64,000 bases of DNA from Sapria himalayana (Eukaryota > Streptophyta > Magnoliopsida > Malpighiales > Rafflesiaceae). The stretch is from contig JAREIK010001468.1 of the NCBI GenBank assembly GCA_029783825.1, positions 868,001-932,000 on the forward strand, in the 5' to 3' direction. The notes under the pieces are model-generated. The model saw only the letters and a list, made by a program, of their open reading frames with translations. It was not told the origin of the DNA and ran no database searches. Positions 61,375 to 64,000 of this stretch are shown here, piece by piece. Both the position numbers and the translations under genes were made by a program. Numbering within the stretch: the stretch's first letter is position 1; each line of letters begins with the position of its first letter.

Positions 61375-62190
61375 GAGTTTTGCCTCTATTCCCCTCTTTT
61401 TTTATTTACTAGCATCTTGTCACTTAATGGGAGCTGAATTTGGTGTTGGGTTTGTTTTCATGATGAGCAAGGCAAGCCGGCAGGTTAATTTGCAAACCGA
61501 GTTAATTTTCACTTAATGGGCTGCGACTCGGGTCGGGTCAACCCGAGTTGCCCGAACACAACCCAAGAAAAAATCAGGTCGGGGCTGGCCTTGGGTTGAA
61601 AAATTTCAGCAAGAGCCAAGTTCGGGTGGGGAGCCTAAAATAAAATATTCACGTAAAAAATAAAGAAAACAAATTTTAATTTAGATTTATATTATATAAA
61701 TTTAAGATTTCCAAGAAATATTTTGAAATTAATAATTTTTAAATTTTATATTGCTTTACGAAATTAATTATTTTTTATTTTTATTGCAACAAATTAATAT
61801 GTGTACGCAGTTTATATAATGGTTTATATTTGTCTATACTTATAACTTTTATTAGAATTATATAATATCTTTTATTACGGTAATTTTAATCCACTAGGAC
61901 TAATATTTATATAAAGTGTAAAAAATTACAAGGGTGTGATGCATTTGTGATAATCATGAAGAAAATATTAACTAAAATAAAATATTTAAATAAAAAAATA
62001 AGATCCAAAGTGTCAAATTAATCTCTAAATGATTTAGCTTTCTTTGAAATTAATCACAATTAAGTTTAATAATTTTAAAATTACTAAACAATAAAATGAC
62101 ACTTCAAAAAAAAAAAAATATTCGCGTTAACTATTAAAAAAAACAAACATCCTTCAAATTTTCTAAAAAAAATTTATGTATATAGAAAAT
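61375..62190. other. Intergenic stretch with a GC-rich MITE scrap
   Basis: At about 61480-61635 lies a GGGTCGGGTCAACCCG-containing patch resembling another plant hAT MITE family, with no clean ends. The rest is AT-rich with no recognised gene. Confidence 0.5.
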
Positions 62191-62730
62191 CTACATTTTG
62201 CACCTGTGCCACGTATGGCTCGATAGTTTCCAAGACTGGAAAGGGGGTAGATTTCAAAATTCACTTTGTAAGTATATTTGGGAAGAACCAACTCTAGATG
62301 ATACTTTATATTTTTTATTGATGATTATTCTATGAGATGCTAGGCATATCTAATCAAAAGAAAGACTTACATGTTTTTATTTTCTAAAATAGCTAAAAAG
62401 AAAGTAGAACTTGAATATGAAAAGAAGATAAAATACCTAATAATTAATATTAAGAGAAAATATATTAGTATTGAGTTTCAATAAAAAGACATCAAGTAGT
62501 ACATAATGATATAAACTCCACAACAAAATGGAGTAGGAGAGCAGATGAAAAGAAAATATAAGAGCCATGGTAAAAACTAGGAGGGATGACTAAGTCATTT
62601 TGGGCAGAAATAGTCAACACCACTTATTTTGTGATCAATAATGTGTTTGAGTTGAAGATTATGATGAAAATGTAGTCTAGTAAACTAGCAGACTATTCCC
62701 TTTTATATTCATTTGGATGTTTTATGTAAT

Positions 62731-63056
62731 TAGAGGTGTCAAACGGGCCGGGAAGGGCTGGCCCGGCACGGCGGGCCGTGTCGTGCCTTGCCTGGCCCGC
62801 TCTGGCTTGCCTGTCCGAGCGGTTCGGGATACGGGGGACCGCGGCTCGGGTCGAATCAGACCCGACCCGCGGTCTTTTTTTGCGGGAGGGGCATCGTGGG
62901 GTAGGGCTCACGGGACACCCGGCACGGGATAAACCTGTGCCGGTGTGCCGTGCCGTGGGCCGAACCGTGCCGGGCCAGGCACGGCACGGGACCAGGCACG
63001 TAATTTTTCCGTGCCGTGCCTCGTGCAGGCCCGGCCCGGCCCGGTTGACACCTCTA
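62731..63056. mobile_element. Non-autonomous hAT element inside the copia element
   Basis: Termini TAGAGGTGTCAAACGGGCC and CCCGGTTGACACCTCTA, flanked by TATGTAAT (62723-62730) and TATGTGAT (63057-63064), 7 of 8 matching. The GC-rich interior relates in inverted order to 33840-34212 and 52889-53288. No transposase. Confidence 0.9.
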
Positions 63057-63310
63057 TATGTGATGTATAATACCTAAGAAATATAAAAATTGAAATCAAA
63101 ATTCATATTATACATATTCTTGAGATATTCTAATAGAGTAAAAGAGTATCACTTGTGAGATTTAACTACCTGCAAGATTATCATAATCATAGATATTATA
63201 TTTTGAAGAAGATTTGATACACAGAGAAGAAATAAATAATATAAAGGCTATAAGTTTCATTGGAAATAAATAACTAGAACATGAATTACCAAATCATGAT
63301 AAATATAAAA

Positions 63311-63373
63311 GAGAGGATGAAGAGCTGCTAAGAGAGGATGAAGAGCTGCTAAGAGAGGATGAAGAGCTGTCAA
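63311..63373 (+). repeat. 21-bp unit in three tandem copies within the copia coding region
   Basis: GAGAGGATGAAGAGCTGCTA plus one A, twice exact and a third time with two changes. The unit is a multiple of three, so it adds an acidic repeat (EDEELLR-type) without changing frame. Confidence 0.92.
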
Positions 63374-64000
63374 CTTTCCATGAGACCACAAAAAATCAAG
63401 AAGTTCCTTATTGGATGATAATAATTCATGAAAAAAATTGTTTATCTCAATAGAACCAAGACATGTTATCTTATTCTATGCCACAGGGAAGAAATGTCGT
63501 TAGAAATAGATATATATTTAAGATCAAGAATAACAATAATGATTAAGTGGATTAGTATTGTGCATGATTAAGAAGATGTCGATATTAATGAAATATTCTT
63601 TTTTTTTTGTTTGACTTGCAACCTTTTCAGTAATCATGGTAATATAAATTATATATAATTTATAATAAAAGTAGTTAAATATGAAAACTATATTTTTCTT
63701 TATGGAGAACTCGAAGAAGAAATATATATATTACAACTAGAAGATTTTGAAGAAAAAAGAAGAGAAATTTTGGTGTGTAGATTGAAGAAATCTCTATTCG
63801 ACCTCAAAAAAGTACCTAAATACTAATATAAGAGGTTTGATTCTTTTATCATGAGTCTTGGATATATAGATTTAATTCATATCCTTATGCTTATTATAAG
63901 CAATTTAGGGATGATTTCATTATTTTACTATTATATATAGGTGATATGTTGGTCGTAGAATCTAATACATATTATATTTAAGAATTAAAGAAATGTTTGG

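Larger units (their letters stand above)
62190..64000 (+). pseudogene. Ty1/copia element (integrase to reverse transcriptase), decayed, runs off the window
   Basis: Plus-strand reading gives the integrase core YFIFFIDDYSMRC, KRKTYMFLFSKIAKKKVELE, KIKYLIINIKRKYISIEFQ, TPQQNGVGEQMKRK (the catalytic Glu region) and SFWAEIVNTTYFVINN, to about 62690. A GC-rich hAT element then interrupts it (62731-63056). It resumes with NHRYYILKKI, an acidic linker, and from 63700 the reverse transcriptase start: GELEEEIYILQLEDFEEKRR, EILVCRLKKSLFDLKKVPKY, KRFDSFIMSLGYIDLI, and YIGDMLVVES where YVDDML is expected, to 64000. Several stops and shifts; the Asp pair is damaged. Confidence 0.88.

Noticed and set aside
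63311..63373. Short tandem array considered as a CRISPR-like repeat
   Set aside because: Units are directly adjacent without spacers and lie in a copia coding region of a plant genome.

Overview
This is plant nuclear DNA, almost certainly from a flowering plant. It holds two intact, intron-bearing housekeeping-type genes in a sea of transposons: CACTA, hAT, copia, L1-type LINE, SINE and a gene-capturing TIR element. It is AT-rich, full of microsatellites, and has canonical GT-AG introns. I cannot name the species. The moderate GC of the exons argues weakly against a grass.

Layout. 1-5.25 kb is the 5' half of a decayed CACTA element (transposase on minus). 5.27-7.34 kb is a Pack-type element with long terminal inverted repeats. 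It carries pieces of two unrelated host genes, a CCR4-like receptor kinase (minus) and a CHX cation/H+ antiporter (plus), fused head to head. 7.6-9.85 kb is a dead L1-type LINE (minus). 12.58-17.93 kb is a complete four-exon ribokinase gene (plus) with a promoter rich in TCP site II and telo-box motifs; its 3.75-kb first intron holds an antisense copia relic. 17.99-23.16 kb has GC-rich hAT-like elements, microsatellites and a copia piece. 23.16-32.1 kb is a second CACTA copy in the same orientation, with both a Tnp2/DUF4218/DUF4216 gene and a Transposase_24 gene.

32.89-59.65 kb is one very long gene that simple ORF calling misses. Ten short exons join with perfect phase into a 378-residue IWR1-family protein, the plant RDM4/DMS4 type. 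Its nine introns are packed with transposons. Intron 2 contains a recognisable 2.78-kb hAT element (8-bp target duplication, transposase with a single in-frame stop). That element sits inside the C-terminal coding part of an older hAT, beside yet another hAT relic. Three short GC-rich elements with the same TIR and 8-bp target duplications, two in this gene and one near the right edge, look like its non-autonomous relatives. Intron 9 carries a degenerate tandem array whose monomer looks tRNA/SINE-derived. 59.7-61.4 kb holds extreme T-rich and CT-rich tracts, and 62.2-64 kb is a copia element in plus orientation split by one of the GC-rich hAT elements.

Ribokinase should feed free ribose back into central metabolism in the plastid. 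The IWR1/RDM4 protein is known in plants as an RNA polymerase II/IV/V-associated factor needed for RNA-directed DNA methylation, so a gene of the transposon-silencing pathway is itself built mostly of transposons. All family calls come from reading motifs by eye; no database search was run.
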